NCBI GenBank assembly: GCA_033439795.1
Contig: JAUTDP010000004.1
Coordinates: 1,674,001 to 1,738,000 of the forward strand
DNA from: Sordaria brevicollis
Lineage: Eukaryota > Ascomycota > Sordariomycetes > Sordariales > Sordariaceae
DNA length: 64,000 nt
Direction: 5' to 3'
Made by a program: the position numbers and the translations under genes. Under the pieces are notes generated by a model. That model searched no databases, was not told the DNA's origin, and saw only the letters and a program-made list of their open reading frames with translations. Shown here in pieces: positions 1 through 10,200 of the stretch. Every line of letters starts with the position of its first letter. Within the stretch, counting starts at the first letter, position 1.

Positions 1-105
1 TTTTAATATTATAATTAGATTTAGTAATATGTAATATATAGGTACGGCGACGTTGGTTTTAGGGGTATATATTAATAGGTTTAGTATATATTGGTTGCAG
101 AAGGT
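1..105. repeat. Edge of an AT-rich, RIP-like relic
   Basis: The first ~105 bases are almost all A/T with many TA steps and very few CA/TG dinucleotides, then switch abruptly to ordinary mixed-composition DNA. The texture matches the RIP-damaged transposons at 21.7-22.8 kb and 53.5-61.2 kb. Too little lies inside the window to name the element or its boundary. Confidence 0.45.
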
Positions 106-2126
106 GCCTTGCATGATAAAGCCCTTATTTTAGTGCGTTTCTGGCTAATAGTAATAATAAGGACCCTTGCTCACTAGTACGCACAGAAATTTTCGATGTG
201 CTAGATACTTGCCTTGTACTACTACCCAAACAGGTTAAGTAGTTTAGGTATAGGAAAAGGATGAGTTTGTGGATAGCCCGCCTCGTTTTCACAAGTCTCA
301 AGAGCGAAAGAGTCTTGGCCGAGGCATGGGCTCTTGCACGTTACGGCTGACAGCTGGTGGCCGCCTGGTGGCCGCCTGACAGCGGGATTGATTGGAGGAA
401 GGAACACCTGGAAAGACTGGACTTGGACTGGAAATCACACTTCACAAAATGTACTTGTATGAGGAAGGAATTAAAAATGAGTGAACGAACAACCCATGAA
501 AGTTCCTCTTGTCAACTCACTTTCACTGGTCCTCCGTCGTCGTCCAAACAAACCCAAAACTGCCCAAGCGGACAACCCTCCGTCGCCGTTCCCGATTTGG
601 ATACCAGCTACACAGTAGAGGTACCACACCACATTCATCCTCCCGGCATCCCTTGGGCTCTTTAGTTATCAATGCAAGTGCACGATAGGTTCCATTTACA
701 CATTACACAAAGTCAGCGCAAGTGCCGATAGGAGTGTGATATTCCCCAGGCCCGTCGAGAGAGGCACAGACAACATGGCAACACTCATGGAGACAATGAG
801 GTGAGAACCTAAACTCGACAACGACCGCGTTCCTGGCAGATTCCCATGTGCTGTGCCTGTGCCGTACGAACAGCTTTCCCCGGAAAGGCCAACGGCCCCA
901 GATGACACCGGAGGGGAAAATGGAATCCCACGACTTCCTCTGGTTATATCATGCAGGCAACTTTATTAACCTCATCCAAATTCTCGGTATACCTGGATAA
1001 GCTCGAGAAACCACACGACACCCGAGACAACTTTATCTCTATTCTTGGAAACACATCTGTGTGAGTCTCAGTCTCGGCCCTTCTTCACTATATGCCTTCG
1101 CAGCTTCGCTATCGTGATGGCTTGGTTGGTCCGCATCAGTCGACCCATCTCCAATCAAGGGGGCGATGATAGCTCTAGTATCATGTTTGACAGAGACAGT
1201 TGTCTGGGGAGCGATGGATGGCACCTTGGAGCTCGGTTAAAAGGTGCCATGCGCCCACGCACCACCCGAGTACAATTGGAGCGGAAAAACTCCTGATCAA
1301 GTGTCGAGATGGGTGTCAACTTGATAAAGGCAGTTCGGATGAATAAGGTGAACAGCAGACAGGCACATCGTCGACGCTCAGGATACGGGCATCATCAATC
1401 TCTGGCAGAACAAAAACTGTTCAGAATGCGACGCGGTTTCCAATTCCCAACTCCTGGGACAAACCTTACGGGTCGCCGGGATTGGAACCATGGATGAGGA
1501 GCAGCACGTCGTTCGCGCCAAGTTGGGTCAAAGCGGTTGAAAACACCACGTCAGTCCAAAAATAACACCTCCCCTTGCCTGAATCCAAACTTTGTCTGAA
1601 CCTCAACCAGATGACAATACGGTTGGCCACGGCCTCAACCCGCCGCTCGGCCCAAAACCGCATGCCAACGTCGACACACATTGTCAGTCTAAGGGTCTGC
1701 ATGTCCAGCTGTGAATCGGGGCCACGGGTCAAGACAACTTGGGACCTTGGATCCTTAGGTGACGATGCCGGCCAGCCGGGTAAATAAAGCGGTTTATATC
1801 ACCACCGGGCCTTCAACATTTGGGATTTCATCTATTCCATATTGCCTCGATATTGTCGCCACCAAACTTTCCGTACTATATCGCCATATCACAACATGGC
1901 CCACCTCTCATGCTCTTTCGCCCGCGGTATCGAATCAACCTGGATCATCATGTCGCTATCGATATTCTATTAATATTTTTTTTCTTGCTGGCCTCAATGA
2001 AAGGTTAGCGACGGCAACAGTCGTCCTTGGCATACGTCGAGCGACGAGCAACCGACGATGCCATTTCTATATCTACAAGACCAAGACCCGTGCCTCAATC
2101 GTGCTCAAGAGTTGCTCGCCACGGCC
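106..2126. other. Intergenic; upstream region of the Kex2-repeat gene
   Basis: Only short unrelated open frames are present, most without an ATG, so I see no gene. The last ~400 bases are probably promoter and leader of the gene at 2201: an AT-rich patch near 1785-1800 could be a core promoter element, and pyrimidine-rich DNA continues to the start codon. An 11-base unit, TGGTGGCCGCC, occurs twice in tandem around 355-375. Confidence 0.5.
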
Positions 2127-2147
2127 ATGGACTTTGCCCACATCTGA
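2127..2147 (+). promoter_or_regulatory. Six-codon upstream ORF
   Basis: An ATG followed by five sense codons and TGA (peptide MDFAHI) ends 53 bases before the start codon at 2201. If transcription begins upstream, a scanning ribosome meets this minimal ORF first, which could lower or condition translation of the precursor. It would be irrelevant if the transcript starts downstream of it or if a leader intron removes it. Confidence 0.3.
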
Positions 2148-2200
2148 CTGATACCAACAACCCACTCTAGCACCGGCAGTCCTCCCATCCCTCCGCCATC

Positions 2201-4237
2201 ATGGTCGGAACAAGCCTCACTCTGTCATTGCTTGGCCTCGGTGTCGTCCATGCCTTGCCAGCTTCCAAGAAGGTGGAGGAGCGCCAGACTCTCATAGGAG
2301 GCGGCTGGAGCGACTTTCACCCTGGAGATGGCAAGGGCCCGCCGACCTGCTCCATCAACATCCCCATCTCCCAACAACCACCCTGCATCTTCTTCCCCAT
2401 CCCGGGCACCATCAGACCCGGCAAGGAGAAACGCCAGATCCTGGGACCCGGGTACAGCGACTTCCATCCGGGGGATAAGGAGGGCATTCCTCGGTGTGAG
2501 ATATCCCTTCCCATCAGCCAACAGCCACCCTGTTTCTTCTACCCCATCCCTGGACAGATCATACCAGGAAAGACCAAGCGCCAGATTCTCATCGGGCCCG
2601 GGTCCGGCGGCTTTCACCCAGGTGATGGAGACGAGATCCCTACTTGTGAGATTTCTCTTCCCATCAACGAACAGCCTCCGTGCATCTTCTTCCCAATTCC
2701 CGGAGAGATTACGCCAGGCAAGAGGCAGATACTTGGTCCTGGCTGGAGCGACTTCCATCCCGGAGATGGAAACACCATCCCCACTTGCGAGATTTCGCTC
2801 CCCATCAAGCAACAACCACCCTGCATCTTTTTCCCGATCCCGGGCGAGATCCGACCAGGAAAGCGATCTTTCAGCCTCCCATCGGACTATGCCACCAACA
2901 CCAAGCAAGTAATCCTGCAGCTTGAGAAGCAATTGGTTGCTCTTCAAAACAAGAAGAACAAGACTTCCGAGGACATCGCCGATATTCGCGCCATCAAGGC
3001 TGCCCTCAAGTACTTGGCAAATATCGATCAGATTTCCGCACCACCTGGGTCTGAGACTGGCTTCGTTCCCGGCAAGCGGTCCTTCACTCTGCCAGGTGAT
3101 TACGCGAGCAACACCAAGAAGGTTATCCTGCAACTCGAGAAGCAGCTGGTTGCCCTCCAAAACAAAAAGAACAAGACTGATGAAGACTTGGCCGATATCA
3201 AAGCCATCAAGTCCGCACTGAAATATCTTGCAGGTATTGACCAGATCTCTGCGCCGCCAGGAACCGAGACTGGCTTCGTTCCTGGAAAGCGTGACACGTC
3301 CTCTGTTGGTGCTTACGCTTCAATCTGCCCAGGGCTGGAGGGTGCCGAGATTGCCCTTGAGACCCTCCTGCACAAGCCCAAGCCAACAGTGCAGGAGTAC
3401 ATCATCATCCAGAAGCTGACCAACTTCCTTGCCGGATGTGGCATTGCCATCGTCAAGTCTCCTGATGGCACATGGACTATCATCAAGCCGTCCGACAAGA
3501 AGCGAGGTCTCGACACTGAAGTGGCGGTAGCCACTCCTCAGCCTGTCGCTGACTTTGACCTGGCCGGCTTGGAAGAGTCGTATCACTTGCTCCTTCTGTC
3601 TACCCAAGGTGGTCAGCCCTCTTTCGTCACCTGGCTTGCGCTCCGACAGATGGCCGATCTTCTCGAGCTTTACGGCGCCCCTATTGATGGCGCTGTCTCC
3701 TCTGCTTCCGCCCAATCCAAACGCCAGATCACCATTGGCACAGGGAGCTGCCAGCTCCTGGACATTCTCGGTCTCAAGGCCGCACTTGCCGCTCTGCTGA
3801 CTGCCTATGGGGACCCCACCAAGGCGCCAACCAACATCTTCCTCATTGAGCAGATTCTCGTCGCGGCCATCCAGCTTTGTGGTCAAGGTGTTCCTGGCTG
3901 GACCAACCTCACGCCTGGTAATCCCATCCCTGGCGGGCCGCTCATTCCCGACACGACTATTCCTGGAGGTCCCATCAAGCCCGATCCGTATGTTCCTGGC
4001 GGGCCCATCAGGCCAGGCCGCAGACAAGCGGACGCTCTTGATGACCCCGCGACTTTGTTGGATGCGTTGCAGGTCCTCGAGGCCCATTACGGAGAGTACG
4101 AATCTGGAACCATTCCTGCGCCGTTGTTCTTGACCATGCTCAATCTGGTGACCATCCTCCAAGAGGTGTATGGTGTGACTGTAAAGGGATGGCCCGTGTT
4201 GGGACCAGGAACTGTGGTTTTGACCCCTTCGACCTGA
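2201..4237 (+). CDS. Secreted Kex2-processed repeat precursor (678 aa)
   Basis: An intronless gene for a secreted multi-peptide precursor. Residues 1-18 form a hydrophobic signal peptide ending HALP. Dibasic sites (KR or RR) then divide the chain into cassettes. Cassettes 1-4 (29-78, 79-127, 128-175, 176-222) are 47-50-residue repeats sharing a FHPGD box, two cysteines, a CEISLPI-type segment, QPPC and a PIPG tail. Cassettes 5-6 (223-293, 294-364) are a near-identical pair of 71-residue helical peptides. Cassettes 7-10 (365-435, 436-508, 509-608, 609-678) are diverged two-helix units. This architecture is that of fungal Kex2-processed repeat proteins, the group that includes pheromone precursors, Ustilago repellent and RiPP precursors. 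No tailoring enzyme of the ustiloxin type lies nearby, so free secreted peptides or wall/surface peptides are more likely than a cyclic RiPP. The start is the first in-frame ATG before the signal peptide. Function of the released peptides is unknown. Confidence 0.88.
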   Translation: MVGTSLTLSLLGLGVVHALPASKKVEERQTLIGGGWSDFHPGDGKGPPTCSINIPISQQPPCIFFPIPGTIRPGKEKRQILGPGYSDFHPGDKEGIPRCEISLPISQQPPCFFYPIPGQIIPGKTKRQILIGPGSGGFHPGDGDEIPTCEISLPINEQPPCIFFPIPGEITPGKRQILGPGWSDFHPGDGNTIPTCEISLPIKQQPPCIFFPIPGEIRPGKRSFSLPSDYATNTKQVILQLEKQLVALQNKKNKTSEDIADIRAIKAALKYLANIDQISAPPGSETGFVPGKRSFTLPGDYASNTKKVILQLEKQLVALQNKKNKTDEDLADIKAIKSALKYLAGIDQISAPPGTETGFVPGKRDTSSVGAYASICPGLEGAEIALETLLHKPKPTVQEYIIIQKLTNFLAGCGIAIVKSPDGTWTIIKPSDKKRGLDTEVAVATPQPVADFDLAGLEESYHLLLLSTQGGQPSFVTWLALRQMADLLELYGAPIDGAVSSASAQSKRQITIGTGSCQLLDILGLKAALAALLTAYGDPTKAPTNIFLIEQILVAAIQLCGQGVPGWTNLTPGNPIPGGPLIPDTTIPGGPIKPDPYVPGGPIRPGRRQADALDDPATLLDALQVLEAHYGEYESGTIPAPLFLTMLNLVTILQEVYGVTVKGWPVLGPGTVVLTPST

Positions 4238-7200
4238 AAACAGGATGTTGCTCAGTAAGGGGATGGAGTTGAGGAAGAGGCGATTGCAAGAGAATGGTAC
4301 AGCGTTGGCAACCCAGGACGAGGGAGGTTGTCGGTGATTGGGCGAAGTGGGCGGATGTAGTGATGATGCGCCATAATGGGAGCAGCTCTCCACAGCAGCT
4401 CATGGAAGAATGATGATGATACCCGTCGGTGTTTGTCGCCGACGATTTCAGGCGATGGGAGAAGGAGACCCTGGCCACTCCTTCTCACTGTGTTGATGTT
4501 GGCCGTTAACCCCTTTTTTATCTTTTCCCTTTCTTCAAGACGAAAAGTGTTCTTGTATCTTGTTCTTTTTTTCTTTTTTTAAGAGTACCACCAAAGGCTT
4601 GATTGATCTCTTGCCTCTTGTTCCCAACTTGCTGTGCTCCAAGATGTTGTGACTTGCCGCAACCCACCAGTCAACCTTACCCAGTAATGTCTCGTCAGTT
4701 TTAGGGAAAATCTATCAAAATTCCTACCTGACAAAGCGTCTTCTCTGGGATGCCTACGACATCCTGCCTCACTTATAGGAAGCACCGAACTTGAACATGG
4801 CAACCAGGAAACTGGACGGTTAGTAATGCTCAGTGAGTATGTATGAGACACAGCTAATATTGGGCTTGTCCTTCGACAATCACTGACTATGGAATATCAT
4901 TTTTTTCTATGCATCAGATAACCAGGAAGAAATTATTTACCCTGTTTTACACTACTCGACCAGGTTATTTACACATGAAAGTGTTCAACCTGATTTTGGT
5001 CCTAAGAACACTGGTCTCTAGCTTTGGTAGGGCCGCTGACTACATACCAAAACCGACTGTTGAATAGGGCCGAGTTCGTTTCGTTGTGACCTTCAACTGC
5101 CGGACTCGCACATGACCGAGGGCGTACTACTTTCCGTATTTGAACAAAGACCATGTTTGGCTTCGGTAGTGATCGTCTCTGGTTGTCTCAACTAGCCGAC
5201 TGAGTGAAGCTTTTACGTCGTCCCGACCGCACACATACGACCTATGACATAAGAACTGGCGCTTGAGGTCGCTTGTTCCGCGGTATGGGGGGAGGTTGGT
5301 TTGTGCTTGAGTACCGAGCTCATCAAATATCATGGAATTGCGTCTTGTTCCCGTATCGTTCCCGTGTCTTTTGGAGGTGCGCCACGTCGGCCATACGGTA
5401 CCAATTTTCTTTGTCCTTACTTCAAGATCGTAACTGCCGAAGCTCCAGAGTTGAAGTGGTTGATCAATATGACTAAAGCCTAGCCGGAGCGGCTCTACTT
5501 TGACTCTTCCCTCCCGTTTTTTCTTTGTCTTCTTTTCGCCTGCTATCGGAAGCCACCGCCCAACGGCTCGGACCCTAACTACCATTAAAGCAAAAGAAGC
5601 TCGTTCGATGCGTCACGCGTGTTAGCCAGGTCTAAGACCGACATGATAAGCGAAACAGAGACCACAGAAAGTGAGTTAAGGGACTACTTGTCTCGAGTCC
5701 GAAACTACTTTAGATTATACAGTGAGTACATAACTTGACCACGAACTATACTCCAGACGCGTATTACCTCCGAGCCTCGAGACATGCTACTGTTCCATAT
5801 CGTGGCCACAAACAAAGGCTGGGGGAGGAAGTCGAAGCCAAGTCGGGTCGCTTTAGGGGGCTATATCTACCGTTGCTCCCTTTTCCATCTTATGGTCCGG
5901 TGGCTTCAGCCTCACCCCACCGTCGTCCGGGATGGACCAAGCCCGGGAAGGTTCTTTGCTTATGGCTCGCTTTACTCTGCTTTATCTTACCACCTCTTGA
6001 GAGCTTGTTAGCCAACTGAGATCGAGAGTAATACACAGAGCAGAGTAAGGCGGCTGCTGATCCCGCCTGCTAAGACACAGCGCGGCTGAAGTTGGGTCTT
6101 CCGGCATACTTCCTATCCGAGTCTCCGAGACAGCGGTAAGCTATAAGGCCATGATTGTTTCATAGGACGGGTACCACGGCCTTGCATGGCTAAAAGGTTC
6201 ATGGTTTTAGCTTTGTCTAGGACATCAGTGAACCCTACAACAAGGGAAGGGAGCTGAGCGTGCCGCTGTAGATGGCATACAGCGTATCATGTTATTGGTG
6301 GACGTAAAGGAAGAGTAGATCCATACACGCAAACACACAATATCTGACCACTGAAACAATATCAGATGGTTTCTCCATGGGGCAAAGTAGTTCAAGTGTA
6401 GTCTGTGAGCAGCCGGTGTACGTCGAGAAAAACAATACCACCTCAAAACATATCAGTGTCATATGTTGTAAAGCAACTCATACCTCGCGCATCAAAAAAC
6501 TGCCACAAAACAGTTGAGTGTGCCAGGACATTCAGCAGTAGGTAGTGTACGCCTTGTTTCCTCGCTTCAATGGGAAAGTGATTTTGCTTGTGCATAACTG
6601 TGTTGCTCACAAAGAGGCACAGTCCATACCGAGAGCCCGAGTGGGTAGCGCCCGTGCATGTGCTTCCTTATGCCGTAACTGCACAAAATTTGTTAATCAG
6701 AAGCAAACGGTGAGGATCCAAAGGGAGGACGAGGTCATCCATGAAATGGAGCAGGAAAAACGGACTGCCCGGTTCACCCACCTAGCCGGCAGCCCGGCCC
6801 TTCCGTCCCCTCCCCGCCGTACATCTCAACCTGCACACGGCCGGAAACGGTCGAGGATGCTATCTGGAGACAACCCTCACAAGCCGGGAGCCGAGAGATA
6901 GGTAAGAATGCTCAAGTGGCCAAAGTGGGCAATGATACGATAGATCACCCAACCCACTCGACAAGAGAGGCCCTTGCCCTTACCCGAGTGTCCATCAAGG
7001 TTGCTTGCTACCTTCCTTAGCTCCCTGTAGCAGCAACTCTTGAGGGCCAGGACGGGGCCCTGGAAGAGGTGAGACACAGACACAAACGCATCGAGAGGCC
7101 ACAACAAGCTAACACGACATCGACAAAACACCAGTAACATGACTGTATCCGCAGTCAGTAACTCTGTTGAGACGGGGGCCCAAGAAGATCCAAAGGGCTA

Positions 7201-10200
7201 GACTGTGCCTTTGCTTCCTTCACCGCCATGTGAGGGAGCATTTCCCCTCTTCCTGTGACAGATCATGGGGAATTAGCGACCGAGTAACCCAGCAGCAGGA
7301 GACGAGAACTCCAGCCAATCTTTGATACCTATGCACCGATGAGATGCGATGGGGGGTGTTGATGGATCACGGGCGGAGGGGCTTAGGGCGCGGCATAGCG
7401 GCCTTGTTCTCTTCCTCTCTCTCTGCGTCTGTTTCCCTCCCGTTCACGCTTCACGGTACGCCCGGGCCAGTGGGGTGATGGCATGCGAGATGCATCTCTT
7501 GGGGATGGACGGTTGGTAGGTGTGCGTATCGTGGTTTTGGTGGTTAGTGGGAGTAGACCGGTACGTGTTGGAGATGGCGTCTGGTTGGTGGTTTAGGATG
7601 ATCCAGTCCCAGCTTGTATGCACAGCAAAGACTGTTGTTCATGCCGCTTGTCGGCTATCCCACCCAACCAACCACTTCTCAAAGTGCCTTCACACCCACG
7701 TACAGTAGAGGTAACGCCGCCCCCCATGGCACTTCATGCTTGGAAGGTGCCGCATCACGATTGGCTAACAACCCCGAGCAGGCACGATGGAGCCAAGTGT
7801 AGCCGACTGCTTGGTACATGGAGAACGGCCGGCGACGACGATGGCGATGATGCTGAGACAAAAGGACGGGTCCGATCCAGTGCAGTCTCACTTGTTGTTT
7901 TTGACTGGACGAAAGGAGCGAAAACAGACGCGCCAGTGTCGTCGAGTCGTCAATCCTTCTGCCACCGGCCCCAGCCCCAAGCCCTTCCCAAGCCTCAAGA
8001 TAATGCGCTAATGCAAGCACTTTAACAGCTTGATCCATGAACGCGCGCGGAGCTACACTAGGGCGGCGGTTGCTTTCCCTGCCCCATCCTCCTGATGTGG
8101 CCGGTCCAAGGTCCAAGCTAACCCATGTACGTCGGCCCAGTTTGCTAAGGTTTTGTTTGTTGTGGGAGCGCATCATGGTTTCAGGCCCTTTTCATGCCTT
8201 GGTGGTCTTTTTCGTCTCGTCTAGACCACTGCCGATCATTGATGTTCAGTAAGATGGCGCTTTGGGGGACCCATTGGGACTCCATTCGTGTGCCGTTCAG
8301 ACTCCGAGATCTTACAGCTATATCGGTAACATGGCGGCAGATGTCGGCGGTTCTCTTTTGGTTTTTGGTTGTTTGAGAGATGGCGATCCCGAGCAGTCCG
8401 TTTCATCTGTTCCCCCTTTGCGAGTCTCCATCAGAGTCATGCCGCTCTGGCATGACTGCACAGAATTACATACTGCGTAGCATGTACGGGAAATGCAGGA
8501 CAGCGTAGCAATACGAGACCGGTGATCCCGTAGAGCGAGCGGCACGAGGGCGGGAACAAGTGCCCTGTGGACGATGCTCAAACACCACCCAAGCATACCT
8601 CTACGGACGCGCGGACAGCTCAACAGGACCCGGGGCCGGATTTGGTGATAACTCCCGGTCTGGCAGGAGAAGCCGCTACGCACGGTCCTTCCGAGATACT
8701 ATGGCGGATATCCGGCCGGAAAAGCTGGACTGACACAACCGAGGGTTTCGGCCAGGTAAAAGTGTATGACCCAAGAGAGAAGACAAACATGCATTACACA
8801 TGGCATTATGGCGGGAGAGGCGCAGCACGCCCAGAGAGAGCTGGATAATCCTTTGGTTGTAGGAGGCTTAGGGCATGGAATGTGCCACGATGTTTGGTAG
8901 GCTTTTAGGAAGTATGATAGGAAGAGCCCGACTTACAAGTGCCGAGACTAGAGTAACTTTGTTAGCAACATGCTGTAGGTTAGGTGTGGGCACTAACAGA
9001 TAATACGGGCATTATGCTCAATCGGTACATGTACCGTACGGTGCTTGATGCCGATCTCAGCGTGAAGCATCAACCTGCTACCGGCAACCGAACATCCGGA
9101 GGACCAAGAAATGCCCGACGGTAGTGCCGGCAAACATCCACAACACGGCGTGGAACTGATGGCACTGAATGAACTGAAGACAGCTGTCCACTATGTACGC
9201 TGCAAACGACCTGCAAAGCTGACTCTTGCGGTGAGAATCGGAGTGAGCCCCGAAGAGCCCAGTGGAGGTCTGGAGGAGAAAGAGACGATGGAACAGCTCA
9301 TCAGTTGTCGAGACTGATCACAGGGTTGAGCGAGTTTCCACCAGAGCCAAACAGTGGTAGATAGTGTAGCGTTTTCTGAATGGAGACAAGATTGGTTGCA
9401 AAAGACAACAAAATGCCTGATTTGGTAATGAGAAAACATACACGTTGAGGGGAGACAAAGTCGATTGGCTAGAGACAAGAGCCATCTCTTAGAAGACTCT
9501 TATGAGTGGCTACCAGTACCGTTGAAGTCCTCACCGACTTTCTGTGTTGTTACTGCAACAGGTGCTGGCTTCTGGAGCCTCATGCTAGCCAGCAGTTAGT
9601 GCCAGCTGCCAGCCCAAAGTCGATGCAGCAGCAGTGTCCTTAGGCCCCAAGCTGGAGGGGTTGGTGATCTCTCAATGGATGGCTTGTGAGTTGGGCGTTG
9701 GTGAGGAGTGAAGGCATCAACAAAAATGGAGCCGCTCCTCCAGAGATTCTCCATCTCCGCCCCGGGAAAAACTAAACAGGTCGGAAACCGATGATCGATC
9801 AGACCAACGACAGGGGCAGTCCACTTTGATTCCACTGCTACTGTAGTGGGGTGCTTCTGGAACTCTCTCTCTTGCGTCCTTGCTTGATGCTTCTCCATTT
9901 CTCAGCTCTGTTTCGGCAGCTGCTCATATCTTCCTTCTTTTTTCGTCGTCTTCTTGGTGATGCTTGGCTGGGAACTGGATCGAGAAATACCCCTGTCTCT
10001 TGTTGATGCCCCTGACCTTGTTGCTGTGACAATCAGCAACCGTCCACAACCCACACTCAACCGAGAGGTCCATCCAGAGGGGGCCGGCCGGCCGGCGTCG
10101 GCAAGATTCTTTTCGTATCTCACGATGGATTTTGATTGATGATGGGCCATGGCACTGGAAAAGACAAAGTGTATCTCTTGGGAAAACCCACTGTACCATC

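Noticed and set aside
2225..4393. Long antisense frames (311 and 357 codons) across the Kex2-repeat gene
   Set aside because: They mirror the codon structure of the sense gene, which has a signal peptide, regular repeats and dibasic sites; the antisense products have no coherent features.
5228..5250. CACATACGACC, resembling the start of a Neurospora 5S rRNA gene
   Set aside because: The following ~100 bases do not continue as 5S rRNA and lack its internal control region; a chance match.
7679..8176. 165-codon minus-strand frame
   Set aside because: No motif, overlapped by open frames on the other strand, and weak codon structure.
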